From JBKEDH01 sp047975295 (GTDB lineage Bacteria > Bacteroidota > Bacteroidia > Flavobacteriales > Flavobacteriaceae), in assembly GCA_047975295.1 (NCBI GenBank), contig JBKEDH010000137.1:1-23736 (forward strand): a stretch of 23,736 nt of DNA, written 5' to 3'. The position numbers and the translations under genes are program-made. Under the pieces are notes generated by a model that was not told where the DNA came from, did no database searches, and saw only the letters and a program-made list of their open reading frames with translations. Shown here piece after piece: positions 7,190-15,057 of this stretch. How positions within the stretch are numbered: position 1 is the first letter of the stretch; every line of letters starts with the position of its first letter.

Positions 7190-8605
7190 TTAAACTCTTT
7201 TTTTCTGAAAGCTTTTGCTTAGAATTAAGTATAGAATACCACATAACAACCATGCAGGTAAAGTTACAAACGATAAAAATACATCAAATTGCACCGATAT
7301 AAAATAGAATACCCCAAAACTGACAGCCCAGGCAATTAAAACCGATTTATTGAATTTTATTTTGGCTTTTTCGGCATAGTTGGTAATAATACCGGCCTGT
7401 TTATGGAAAAAATGTTCGAATACAATAATAGCACCTACAGGAGCAAGTATAAAACCGTAAAGAGCAACAAAGTCCAATAATTTCATGGCAAACGCCGGAA
7501 ATAGTCCGGCTACCGTAGCAATGGTTCCAGCTAAAATAGTTACCCAAAATGTTGATGTTTTTGGAATAATAGCCTGAAAAGCAAGTCCGGCTCTGTAAAT
7601 TGTTGGATTTGCAGTTGTCCAGCCTGCCAATATTACGGCAATAATACCAAATATGCCAATGGCATTATATGCCAAAGGGCCGGGAGCCACCGATGGAGCT
7701 TCACCATTGGTTAATAGCATTTGTGCTTCGGGCGATTTTAAATAAACAGCATATAATAAAGCAGCAGCAATCCATGCCATATAGTGTCCTACGTACATGC
7801 CAGCGGCCGTAGTCCATCCGGTACTGGCTTTTTTGGCAAACCGGAATACCGATAAATCTGACATCCCGACGTGCATGGCTGCATTGGCAAACCAAGACCA
7901 AATAACCACATGCCAAAAGGTATATTTTATTTGTCCGGGAAAAGGTTCGGAACCGGTACTCCAAATATTCCAAAAATCAGAAAAACTTTCAACTTCCAAT
8001 TGGTTTAAAGCCACAATACCACTGGTAATAAATGCCAGTACGATTATGGGAGACATCCAGTTGGCTGCTTTCGATACCGTATCGTAACCTCTTGCGGCAA
8101 TAATCGATATTACAGCTCCAATGGCCAAGACGATAATAATCCATGTGAGGCCATTGGGCATGGTATCGGTTAGTTTGGGCATGGGCATATCGAAAGGAAT
8201 GCCAACAGCCGTAGCCGAAACGGTCACCATAGAACCTGCCAAAAAACAAAACAAAATACCATTGGCAAGATTATAAAGGGTAACTAAATTTTTGCCACAT
8301 ATTTTTTCAAGTTGATAGTATAGTGTTAACCGATGTTTTACAGCAATTTCGGCTGTTAAAAAACGCCAGCTTAAAACGGCAAGGAGATTTCCTATCAGTA
8401 ATCCGATAATAAGATCGAAAGCACTAACACCAGCTGTTAAAAAAAGAGGCCCGATTACAAATTCGGTTCCGGCAGCATGCTCGCCGGCATACATGCCTAG
8501 AAAGCTTTTCCAGCTTTTTAATTTCGATTGTGGTACCGGAGTTCTTTCAAATTCACCACTAGAAATATCCTCTATGGCCTCTTTTTTAATACTGTGCTGT
8601 GTCAT
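7190..8605 (-). CDS. NCS1 / purine-cytosine permease family transporter
   Basis: This 471-residue integral inner-membrane protein has about twelve hydrophobic segments and fits the NCS1 nucleobase:cation symporter family. Visible family-like features are the N-terminal SFLGMYAGEHAAGTEFVIGPLF region, ARGYDTVSKAANWMSP in the middle, GMSDLSVFRF, and a GWTTANPTIYRAGLA helix. Known NCS1 members carry nucleobases, hydantoins or vitamins. Here the gene is last in a rhamnose operon, 24 nt behind the FMN dehydrogenase, and no other transporter is in the operon. I infer that the substrate is L-rhamnose, another deoxysugar, or a pathway acid such as lactate. The family is fairly secure; the substrate is not. 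Confidence 0.82.
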   Translation of the reverse strand: MTQHSIKKEAIEDISSGEFERTPVPQSKLKSWKSFLGMYAGEHAAGTEFVIGPLFLTAGVSAFDLIIGLLIGNLLAVLSWRFLTAEIAVKHRLTLYYQLEKICGKNLVTLYNLANGILFCFLAGSMVTVSATAVGIPFDMPMPKLTDTMPNGLTWIIIVLAIGAVISIIAARGYDTVSKAANWMSPIIVLAFITSGIVALNQLEVESFSDFWNIWSTGSEPFPGQIKYTFWHVVIWSWFANAAMHVGMSDLSVFRFAKKASTGWTTAAGMYVGHYMAWIAAALLYAVYLKSPEAQMLLTNGEAPSVAPGPLAYNAIGIFGIIAVILAGWTTANPTIYRAGLAFQAIIPKTSTFWVTILAGTIATVAGLFPAFAMKLLDFVALYGFILAPVGAIIVFEHFFHKQAGIITNYAEKAKIKFNKSVLIAWAVSFGVFYFISVQFDVFLSFVTLPAWLLCGILYLILSKSFQKKRV

Positions 8606-8629
8606 AATTTAGTTAGTGTAAATGCTGGG

Positions 8630-9784
8630 CTACGTTTTAATTAAATGATTAGGGAAATCTAAGGTGTTTTCGCAGCAAAGCTGTTCCATAACCTGCTGTA
8701 GTTCGGTTTTTAGTAACGAAATGGTATGGTTTCCACCTTTATTTCCCAATGCAGCCACACCGTACATAAACGAGCGTCCCATAAAGGTGAATTTTGCTCC
8801 GCTTGCCATGGCTCTGGCCACATCCGGTCCGGAGCGTAAACCACTGTCCATCATAACTTCTATTTTGTCGCCATATTTGGCAGCAATATCATGTAAGGGT
8901 TTTATGGTCGATTGTCCGGCATCCAATTGTCGTCCACCATGGTTGGAAACAATAATGCCATCGATGCCCAAACGTATGGCTTCTTCGGTGTCATATTCCG
9001 AGGCAACGCCTTTTAACACTAATTTACCTTTCCACATATCGCGAATGGACTTTACCTTTTCTTCGTTTAATCTACCATTAAAGGTTTGATCCATAAATTT
9101 GCCCAATTGCTTTAAATCGAGTCCTTTGGGCATATAAGGTTTTAGACTTTCAAAATTGGGTTGTCCGTGTTTTAAGGTTTCGAATGCCCAATGTGGTTTT
9201 CCTAGTATTTGTAATATGTTTTTTACCGACATTTTGGGAGGCATGGCTAATCCGTTTCTAATATCACGGGGTCTGAAACCAAAAGTAGGTACATCGCACA
9301 GAATAACAAGAACAGGACATTGGGCGGCAGCGGCCCGATTTATAATATCGTCACGTAGTTCGTTTTTTGCCGGATGGTAAAGTTGGAACCATGCTTTGCC
9401 TTCGGTAAGTTCGCTAATACGCTCAATGCTGGAAGTGGTAACTGTACTTAAAATAAAAGGGATATTATGGTCGGAAGCCGCTTTTGCCAAAATTTCGGGC
9501 GAGTTGGGCCACATTAACCCTTGGAGGCCAACAGGGGCAATGCCAAAGGGAGCATCGTATTCTATGCCAAAAAGCTTTGTTTTTGTAGAAGAACCTTTAT
9601 GGGTTCTTAAATAATTGGGTTTTAGTTGTACTTCCCTTAATTCTGAGGTGTTTCGGTGAAGGTTTACATCTTCGTTACAGCCACCGTCCAGATATTCGAA
9701 AGCAAATTTTGGAATTTTTACTTGAGCTCGTTCTCTTAAATCATCGACTGAAGGATATCGTGTGTCGAATTTTATTTCTGCCAT
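8630..9784 (-). CDS. FMN-dependent alpha-hydroxy acid dehydrogenase, probable L-lactate dehydrogenase
   Basis: Members of this TIM-barrel flavoprotein family oxidise L-lactate, glycolate or mandelate to the 2-oxo acid. The 384-residue length is normal. Visible motifs are FEYLDGG near residue 30, the FGIAPVGLQGL phosphate/FMN strand, LKGV with Lys258, and the active-site signature SNHGGRQLDAG, giving catalytic His282 and Arg285, then MDSGLRSGPD and FMGRSF. It lies between the kinase and the permease in the rhamnose operon. L-lactate is the product of the dehydrogenase half of RhaEW, so lactate to pyruvate is the likely reaction. Glycolate oxidation is the main alternative. The electron acceptor cannot be told from sequence. 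Confidence 0.88.
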   Translation of the reverse strand: MAEIKFDTRYPSVDDLRERAQVKIPKFAFEYLDGGCNEDVNLHRNTSELREVQLKPNYLRTHKGSSTKTKLFGIEYDAPFGIAPVGLQGLMWPNSPEILAKAASDHNIPFILSTVTTSSIERISELTEGKAWFQLYHPAKNELRDDIINRAAAAQCPVLVILCDVPTFGFRPRDIRNGLAMPPKMSVKNILQILGKPHWAFETLKHGQPNFESLKPYMPKGLDLKQLGKFMDQTFNGRLNEEKVKSIRDMWKGKLVLKGVASEYDTEEAIRLGIDGIIVSNHGGRQLDAGQSTIKPLHDIAAKYGDKIEVMMDSGLRSGPDVARAMASGAKFTFMGRSFMYGVAALGNKGGNHTISLLKTELQQVMEQLCCENTLDFPNHLIKT

Positions 9785-9888
9785 ATCTTATACTTTTGGT
9801 TTTTAATTAAAAATTAAATCTAAATTAAAAACTTTTTACGTAATTTTTCCATTTTGGCTGTCGTTATTCTAAAAAAGTGTTTAAAACG

Positions 9889-9934
9889 ATCGGTTTTATT
9901 TCAAATTATAAGCATATTTTAAAAATTAACCGAT
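9889..9934 (-). terminator. Weak hairpin candidate at the end of the kinase gene
   Basis: ATCGGTT (9889-9895) and AACCGAT (9928-9934) form a 7-bp stem around a 32-nt AT-rich loop; the right arm overlaps the kinase stop codon. On the minus strand the stem is followed by CGTTTTAAACACTTTTTT. It could attenuate transcription into the lactate dehydrogenase gene, but the long loop makes this uncertain. No full TAnnTTTG match lies in this 141-nt gap. Confidence 0.25.
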
Positions 9935-11287
9935 AATAAACGGAACGTGTTTTTTTAGCGAGTAATTTTTTTTCAAAAACTTGGAATTCAATTTTTTATC
10001 GGAAATTGAAATAGCCGCGCCAAGGGCAGACCCTAACGACGAATCGGTGGTTCGTAATTTCATATTCCTAAAGTGATGCGAAAGAAGGTTAACAAACAAA
10101 TCGTTATCACTAAATCCGCCATCGACATACAGATGTCTTATTTTATCGGCTCCAACAACGGTTTTTATACTGTTAATTTGAAGCAAGACCAGTTCCGTCA
10201 TAAGTTGATGGTAGGCTTCATCAAAACTCGTATAAGGTATTTTTGTTTCTGTGGGCATATTTTCATCCGTTATACCTTCCCACGTAAACATATATTTAAA
10301 ATCTTTAATTATTTTAGTGTAAATATTGTGATTGAATTTAACTTGGCGGTGGTAATCTTCGGAAACATTAAAATACGTATCTAATTTTTTTACCTGTAAT
10401 TTATATTCATTTCCCAAAAACAGTCGTGTAGCCTTTATGGGTTTGCCGTTTATACGCATGTAGTTTATGGAACTGCTGTTTGTAGCAAAGGGATTTTTGG
10501 AAAACGGATTTAACGAAATGCTCCATGTACCGGTAGATACCAAAACGAATTTTTTCTGTACGCTACGTATATAGGGTAAAAGAGCTGCCGAACTATCATG
10601 GATGCCCACACCAATTTTAATGCGTTTGCCATTGTAGTTCATGTTAATACTGGTTTCGGTCGATACTATGGTGGGCAAAATATTGTTAATACCTTCCTTA
10701 TAAACCCATTCGTGATAGTCTTTTTGGGTGTAGTCCCAAAGTGCGGTATGGCAGCCAATACTAGTATATTCACTTAGTGGAATACCCGTAAAAATATAGC
10801 TTAAATATTGGGGCAGATGTAGTGAATATTTTATTTGTTCGAAAATTTTGGGTTTTGTATATTTTATCCAATATAATTGAAGGCCGGAATTTAAAAGGCT
10901 AAGATCGAAGCAGCCGGTTGTTTTTAAAAAAGATTCCTTAGGACCATATTTTTCAATAAACGAATTGATAATACTCTGGTCTATTGGTTTTGTATAATTG
11001 TAGAGTGGTGTTAATACCTTGCCGTCTGAGCCAATATGCACGAAACTGGCACCGTAGGTTGAAAAATTTATGGCTTGAACGTTAAATTCCGAAGCTTTAA
11101 GGATACGTTCGAAAACACCTTTTAACCATTTTTGGAGTGCCGGTAGGTTTTCGGTAGGATAACCATCTTCGTCTTCAATTTCGTCAAACTGGATGTATTC
11201 TTTATATACTTCTTTGTAATCTTTATCAAAAAGAAAGAATTTTTTATTGGTTTTTCCTATATCGAAAACTGCTGTAACGTCTATCAT
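9926..11287 (-). CDS. FGGY-family carbohydrate kinase, probable L-rhamnulose kinase
   Basis: FGGY kinases phosphorylate ketoses; here the expected reaction is L-rhamnulose to L-rhamnulose-1-phosphate. The N-terminus AVFDIGKTNKKFFLFD is the ATPase-fold phosphate-1 loop, STYGASFVHI is in the sugar-binding half, VSTGTWSISL is the second phosphate loop, and LYVDGGFSDNDLFVNLL is the adenosine motif. An ATG at 11285-11287 is preferred over a TTG two codons upstream (11293), because it leaves 9 nt after the rhaI stop and begins at the conserved region. Length is about 453 residues. The sequence is not close to classical E. coli RhaB in what I can recognise, so the substrate comes from its place directly behind rhaI. 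Confidence 0.85.
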   Translation of the reverse strand: MIDVTAVFDIGKTNKKFFLFDKDYKEVYKEYIQFDEIEDEDGYPTENLPALQKWLKGVFERILKASEFNVQAINFSTYGASFVHIGSDGKVLTPLYNYTKPIDQSIINSFIEKYGPKESFLKTTGCFDLSLLNSGLQLYWIKYTKPKIFEQIKYSLHLPQYLSYIFTGIPLSEYTSIGCHTALWDYTQKDYHEWVYKEGINNILPTIVSTETSINMNYNGKRIKIGVGIHDSSAALLPYIRSVQKKFVLVSTGTWSISLNPFSKNPFATNSSSINYMRINGKPIKATRLFLGNEYKLQVKKLDTYFNVSEDYHRQVKFNHNIYTKIIKDFKYMFTWEGITDENMPTETKIPYTSFDEAYHQLMTELVLLQINSIKTVVGADKIRHLYVDGGFSDNDLFVNLLSHHFRNMKLRTTDSSLGSALGAAISISDKKLNSKFLKKNYSLKKHVPFIIG

Positions 11288-11296
11288 GCCCAACTA

Positions 11297-12577
11297 TTAT
11301 AAACCTGTTGCTATAGTATTTTTTCCTCTTTCTTTTATTAATTCGTTTCTAACATTTAAAGTCCGGTATGCCTTAATTGGATTTAGTGCACCGCCCAAGG
11401 TTAGTCTGGCTTCTGCCAATAGTGGTCTTACATCTGTCCTGTAGGCATCCTGTAAAATTTCTTGGCACTTTACAACATCGTGTTCCAATTGAGCCGTTTT
11501 AAGAGTGGTCTGGTCTATTAAAAGTGCTTTAGCGTATGCTTCTTGTATGGCATCTAATGATTGGATTAAATCTTCCAACGGATCCTTAACATTATGACTG
11601 GCATCTATCATCCAAGCCAAATTGGGATTTTGTGGATTGTTCTTCATGCCGTAAACCAGTTCGTTAAAAATTAGAAAAAGAGCATAAGGTTTAATGCTTC
11701 CAACAGTTAAATCGTCGTCGCCATACTTACTGTCGTTAAAGTGGAAGCCACCCAATTTACCTTTAAGCATTAAGGTTGATACAATCTGTTCAATATTACT
11801 GTTGGGTAAATGATGTCCTAAGTCTACAAGTGTAAATGCGCGATCGCCACAAGCATTGGCCAACATAAATGAAGTCCCCCAATCTTGAATTACGGTACTG
11901 TAAAAATTGGGTTCATAAGGTTTGTATTCTATGAGTAGGTTCCAATCGTTTGGCAGACCTTTATAAATTTCCTTTAAGCTGTTCTCGGTGTGTTGCAGCG
12001 CCGTTTGAAAGTTGTTTTGCCCTGGAAAGCAGGAGCCATCGGCTAACCAAATGGTAAGGCTTTTTGAGCCGAGTTTGTTGCCAATGTTTATAACGTCGAG
12101 ATTGTGCTGGATAGCTTGCTGTCTTGAGGCTTCATTAGAATTACTAAGCGACCCGTATTTGTAGCTTTCTTTAGTGTTTTTTTGATCTTGAAAAGTATTG
12201 GAATTTACTGCATCGAATTTAATGTTCAAGTTTTTTGCCAAATCTTTTAAAGCATTGTAATCTTTTGGAATGTCCCAAGGGATGTGTAACGATACGGCAC
12301 CGGCAGTTTGTGTTAAAGCGTGTATAATGCCTACATCTTCCAACTTTTGTTCTAAAGTGGAAGGTTCTCCGTGAAAGGAAAAACGTCCGAAACGTGTACC
12401 ACCGGCTCCCAAGGCCCAACTAGGTATTGCTACTTGAAATGCTTTAAGTTTGGAGATGATTTCGTTAACATTAACACCTTTGTTTGTTAGGCTGTTCGAT
12501 AGAAAGTCGAATTGCTCTTGGTGGGCTTTTAAATTCGTATTGTTAATATCCTGAATTTTAGAAAAATTTGCTTTCAT
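11297..12577 (-). CDS. rhaI: L-rhamnose isomerase, RhaI type
   Basis: This metal-dependent TIM-barrel isomerase converts L-rhamnose to L-rhamnulose. The 426-residue protein resembles the RhaI (Pseudomonas stutzeri-like) group rather than E. coli RhaA. Visible features are SWALGAGGTRFGRF (about 53-66), TIWLADGSCFPGQ, and likely metal ligands in LLIEYKP (Glu217), LVDLGHHL (Asp252), GGFHFNDSKYGDDDL (His279 with the Asp cluster) and AWMIDASHN (Asp325). The ATG start is followed by a normal helical N-terminus. The kinase follows 9 nt downstream. No Bacteroidota promoter box is visible in the 143 nt before it, so it probably depends on transcription from rhaEW. Confidence 0.92.
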   Translation of the reverse strand: MKANFSKIQDINNTNLKAHQEQFDFLSNSLTNKGVNVNEIISKLKAFQVAIPSWALGAGGTRFGRFSFHGEPSTLEQKLEDVGIIHALTQTAGAVSLHIPWDIPKDYNALKDLAKNLNIKFDAVNSNTFQDQKNTKESYKYGSLSNSNEASRQQAIQHNLDVINIGNKLGSKSLTIWLADGSCFPGQNNFQTALQHTENSLKEIYKGLPNDWNLLIEYKPYEPNFYSTVIQDWGTSFMLANACGDRAFTLVDLGHHLPNSNIEQIVSTLMLKGKLGGFHFNDSKYGDDDLTVGSIKPYALFLIFNELVYGMKNNPQNPNLAWMIDASHNVKDPLEDLIQSLDAIQEAYAKALLIDQTTLKTAQLEHDVVKCQEILQDAYRTDVRPLLAEARLTLGGALNPIKAYRTLNVRNELIKERGKNTIATGL

Positions 12578-12635
12578 CTGTTTGTTTTTTTATTCGTTTA
12601 GAGAATTGTATGTTAAGATTGAAAAGAATTAAAAA

Positions 12636-12676
12636 GAGCTTCCATTGTTGTTTTTAAGTTAACATAATGGAAGCTC
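12636..12676 (-). terminator. Intrinsic terminator or attenuator between rhaEW and rhaI
   Basis: An 11-bp perfect stem pairs 12636-12646 (GAGCTTCCATT) with 12666-12676 around a 19-nt loop. On the minus strand the stem is directly followed by TTTTTAATTCTTTT. That is the form of a Rho-independent terminator in the direction of the operon, 45 nt past the rhaEW stop. Confidence 0.7.
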
Positions 12677-12720
12677 CATACAAACTAAAACTAACTATAA
12701 ATTTATTTATATTTTAAAAA

Positions 12721-14823
12721 CTATCTAACAAAAGCATTTGCCATGCCACCATCAACATTTATGATGTTTCCTGTCGATTTATCTAATATAGCTACCAGAG
12801 AAAACACGCCATTGGCAATATCGGCAGGGTAAATGATTTCGTTCAGTAAATTTCGCTTTGCGTAATGGGCAGGTAGTTCTTCAACCGAAATACCGTAGGC
12901 CTTGGCGCGACCTTCGGCCCAAGCACCTTCCCAAATTTTGCTGCCCACAATAACACCATCGGGATTAACAACGTTTACACGTATTTTATCGGCAGCCAAT
13001 TCGGCAGCCAATAAACGGGACATATGCTGTTGTGCTGCTTTGGCGGTTCCGTAGCCTATATTATTGGGGCCGGAAACCAATCCGTTTTTGCTGGCTATAC
13101 TTATAAAGTCTCCACCCAGATTTTGTTTGCGCATAATGGCTACACCTGCTTTTGCCAATTCAAATTGGCCTTTAACCAGTACATTTTGTAAAAGATCCCA
13201 ATCTTTTTCGGTCGTTTCTTCAAGTGGTTTCGATATGGCCAATCCGGCGCTATGTACTATAATATCGATACCTCCAAATTCCAAGCATGCTTTTTTATAG
13301 GCGTTTTCTATAGATTGGTAATTGGTGACATCACAAACGGCATAAGTGGACACATCTCGTTTATATGTGGCGTTCGCTTCTTTTAAGCTGTTTTCGTTTA
13401 TATCGGTAAGTACGATATTGGTGCCTTCTTCGGCCAATTTATCGGCAATGGCTTTTCCTATACCGCCTCCAGCACCGGTAACTAATGCTACTTTTCGAGA
13501 TAAAGGTTTTTCTTTCGGCATTCGTTGTAGCTTAGCTTCTTCCAATAGCCAATATTCGATATCGAAAGCCTCTTGTCTTGGTAACGATGTATATGCCGAA
13601 ATAGCCTCGGCGCCACGCATTACGTTAATGGCATTAATATAAAATTCGCTGGCTACCCGTGTGGTTTGCTTGTCTTTGGAAAAGCTGAACATACCCACGC
13701 CCGGATAAATGATAATAACCGGATTAGGATCACGCATGGCAGGGCTGTTGCTCCTTTTGCAGGTTTCGTAATACGATTTGTATTCGTTTCTATAAGTTTC
13801 AAAGGCAGGCTCTAACTTTTTAAGGGTTTCTTTGGTATTGGTTAAATCTTCATTAGTACCTAATTTTAACACCAAGGGTTGAATTTTTGTTCTTAAAAAG
13901 TGATCCGGACAAGAAGTTCCCATTGGAGCCAAACGCTCTAAATCGTTACTGTTTATGTATTCCAAAACCACATCGCTATCGGTAAAATGCCCAATCATGC
14001 GTTTTTCTGAAGAGCATAATCCTCGAAGTAAAGGCATTAGTTGCGCTGCTTTTTCCAAGCGTTCGTCTTTTGGTAAACTTTTTACTTTTTGTCCGCCAAA
14101 AACAGAACCTTTTTCCTTTGTTTTTTTATCGATATATTCCGAAGCTTTTTCGATAACTTCCAAACTGTTTATATAGCATTCGTATGAGGTGTCTCCCCAA
14201 GTAAACAATCCGTGGCTACCTAAAACAATCCCTTTTATTCCAGGGTTGTCGTTTAAGCATTTTTCCAATTGTAGTCCCAAGTCAAATCCAGGGCGTTGCC
14301 AAGGTACCCAACCCATGGTATCTCCCCATATTTCTTTGGTTACTTTTTCACTATCTTTGGCTGCGGCAACTGCAATAAGCGCATCGGGATGCAAGTGATC
14401 TATGTGCGCAAACGGTAGCAAACCGTGTAGAGGTGTATCGATAGAAGGTGCTTTGCTATCTAAATCGTAAATGCAATGGTTGAAAAGGCCTACCATACGA
14501 TCTTCATCATTCAAACCACTATATACATTTTTTAAATCACGTAAACGTTCTGTGTAAAGGCCTGCAATACCCGATCGGGTTAGGGTACCTATGTCACCTC
14601 CAGATCCCTTAACCCACATTACTTCCACTTTTTTATTGGTTAAAGGGTCTTTTTCAATGGTTTTGCAACTGGTATTTCCGCCACCATAGTTGGTAATTCT
14701 TAAATCGGCTCCCAAAATATTGGAGCGGTATAAAAATAAAGCTACTTGGTCGTCTCCCAATTCAGCAGCTTTTTTAGTATCCCATAAAAAATCAACATAT
14801 TTAAATTCTTTTGTTTTGCCCAT
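12721..14823 (-). CDS. rhaEW: Bifunctional rhamnulose-1-phosphate aldolase / L-lactaldehyde dehydrogenase
   Basis: This 700-residue fusion cleaves L-rhamnulose-1-phosphate to DHAP and L-lactaldehyde, then oxidises the lactaldehyde to L-lactate with NAD. The N-terminal class II aldolase domain (about 30-410) shows LRITNYGGGNTSCK, WVKGSGGDIGTL, zinc-site HIDHLHPDA (His143, His145) and VLGSHGLFTWGDT (His204). The C-terminal short-chain dehydrogenase (about 443-700) shows TGAGGGIG at 449-456, HSAG, Ser578 and the catalytic YGTAK at 591-595. Both active sites look intact. It is first in the rhamnose cluster, preceded by the divergent control region, and ends 45 nt before a hairpin. The fusion is a known family; a truncated or frameshifted form is ruled out by length. 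Confidence 0.96.
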   Translation of the reverse strand: MGKTKEFKYVDFLWDTKKAAELGDDQVALFLYRSNILGADLRITNYGGGNTSCKTIEKDPLTNKKVEVMWVKGSGGDIGTLTRSGIAGLYTERLRDLKNVYSGLNDEDRMVGLFNHCIYDLDSKAPSIDTPLHGLLPFAHIDHLHPDALIAVAAAKDSEKVTKEIWGDTMGWVPWQRPGFDLGLQLEKCLNDNPGIKGIVLGSHGLFTWGDTSYECYINSLEVIEKASEYIDKKTKEKGSVFGGQKVKSLPKDERLEKAAQLMPLLRGLCSSEKRMIGHFTDSDVVLEYINSNDLERLAPMGTSCPDHFLRTKIQPLVLKLGTNEDLTNTKETLKKLEPAFETYRNEYKSYYETCKRSNSPAMRDPNPVIIIYPGVGMFSFSKDKQTTRVASEFYINAINVMRGAEAISAYTSLPRQEAFDIEYWLLEEAKLQRMPKEKPLSRKVALVTGAGGGIGKAIADKLAEEGTNIVLTDINENSLKEANATYKRDVSTYAVCDVTNYQSIENAYKKACLEFGGIDIIVHSAGLAISKPLEETTEKDWDLLQNVLVKGQFELAKAGVAIMRKQNLGGDFISIASKNGLVSGPNNIGYGTAKAAQQHMSRLLAAELAADKIRVNVVNPDGVIVGSKIWEGAWAEGRAKAYGISVEELPAHYAKRNLLNEIIYPADIANGVFSLVAILDKSTGNIINVDGGMANAFVR

Positions 14824-15057
14824 GTCTTTAATTAAATTTTATGCCTAAATTAGATAATTGGACACAGTTAAGTATCCTGTACTGTGCTGAAATTGTTAAA
14901 AAAACACTTTATCAGAATTAATGATATACCTTTTTTGTCGATAATTGGTATTTAAATTACTTATTTTATCAAAATATTATTTTAATACAGTATGGTAAAG
15001 GATGGTTTAAATGGATTAAATGAGTAGATTTGTAGTAGTGTATTAAAATAAAGACAT
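14824..15057. promoter_or_regulatory. Divergent control region between rhaEW and the uxuB-like gene
   Basis: This 234-nt gap separates the two divergent catabolic clusters. It holds three dyads: CACAGT-N12-ACTGTG (14863-14886), TATCA-N7-TGATA (14910-14926), and ATTTTAATAC/GTATTAAAAT (14979-14988 and 15040-15049), the last flanking the plus-strand -7 box. A one-mismatch minus-strand -7 box (TAATTTAG) lies at 14844-14851. Binding proteins are unknown and no regulator gene is nearby. Confidence 0.5.
15025..15032 (+). promoter_or_regulatory. Candidate -7 box (TAGATTTG) for the uxuB-like gene
   Basis: TAGATTTG matches TAnnTTTG fully and lies 25 nt before the ATG at 15058. No clear TTG -33 element is seen upstream, which may mean that an activator is needed. 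Confidence 0.5.

Noticed and set aside
8664..9089. 141-codon plus-strand open frame inside the FMN dehydrogenase gene
   Set aside because: It is opposite a strongly conserved enzyme with intact active-site residues.
11288..11293. TTG start for the FGGY kinase
   Set aside because: An ATG two codons later lies directly before the conserved ATPase strand and leaves normal spacing from rhaI.
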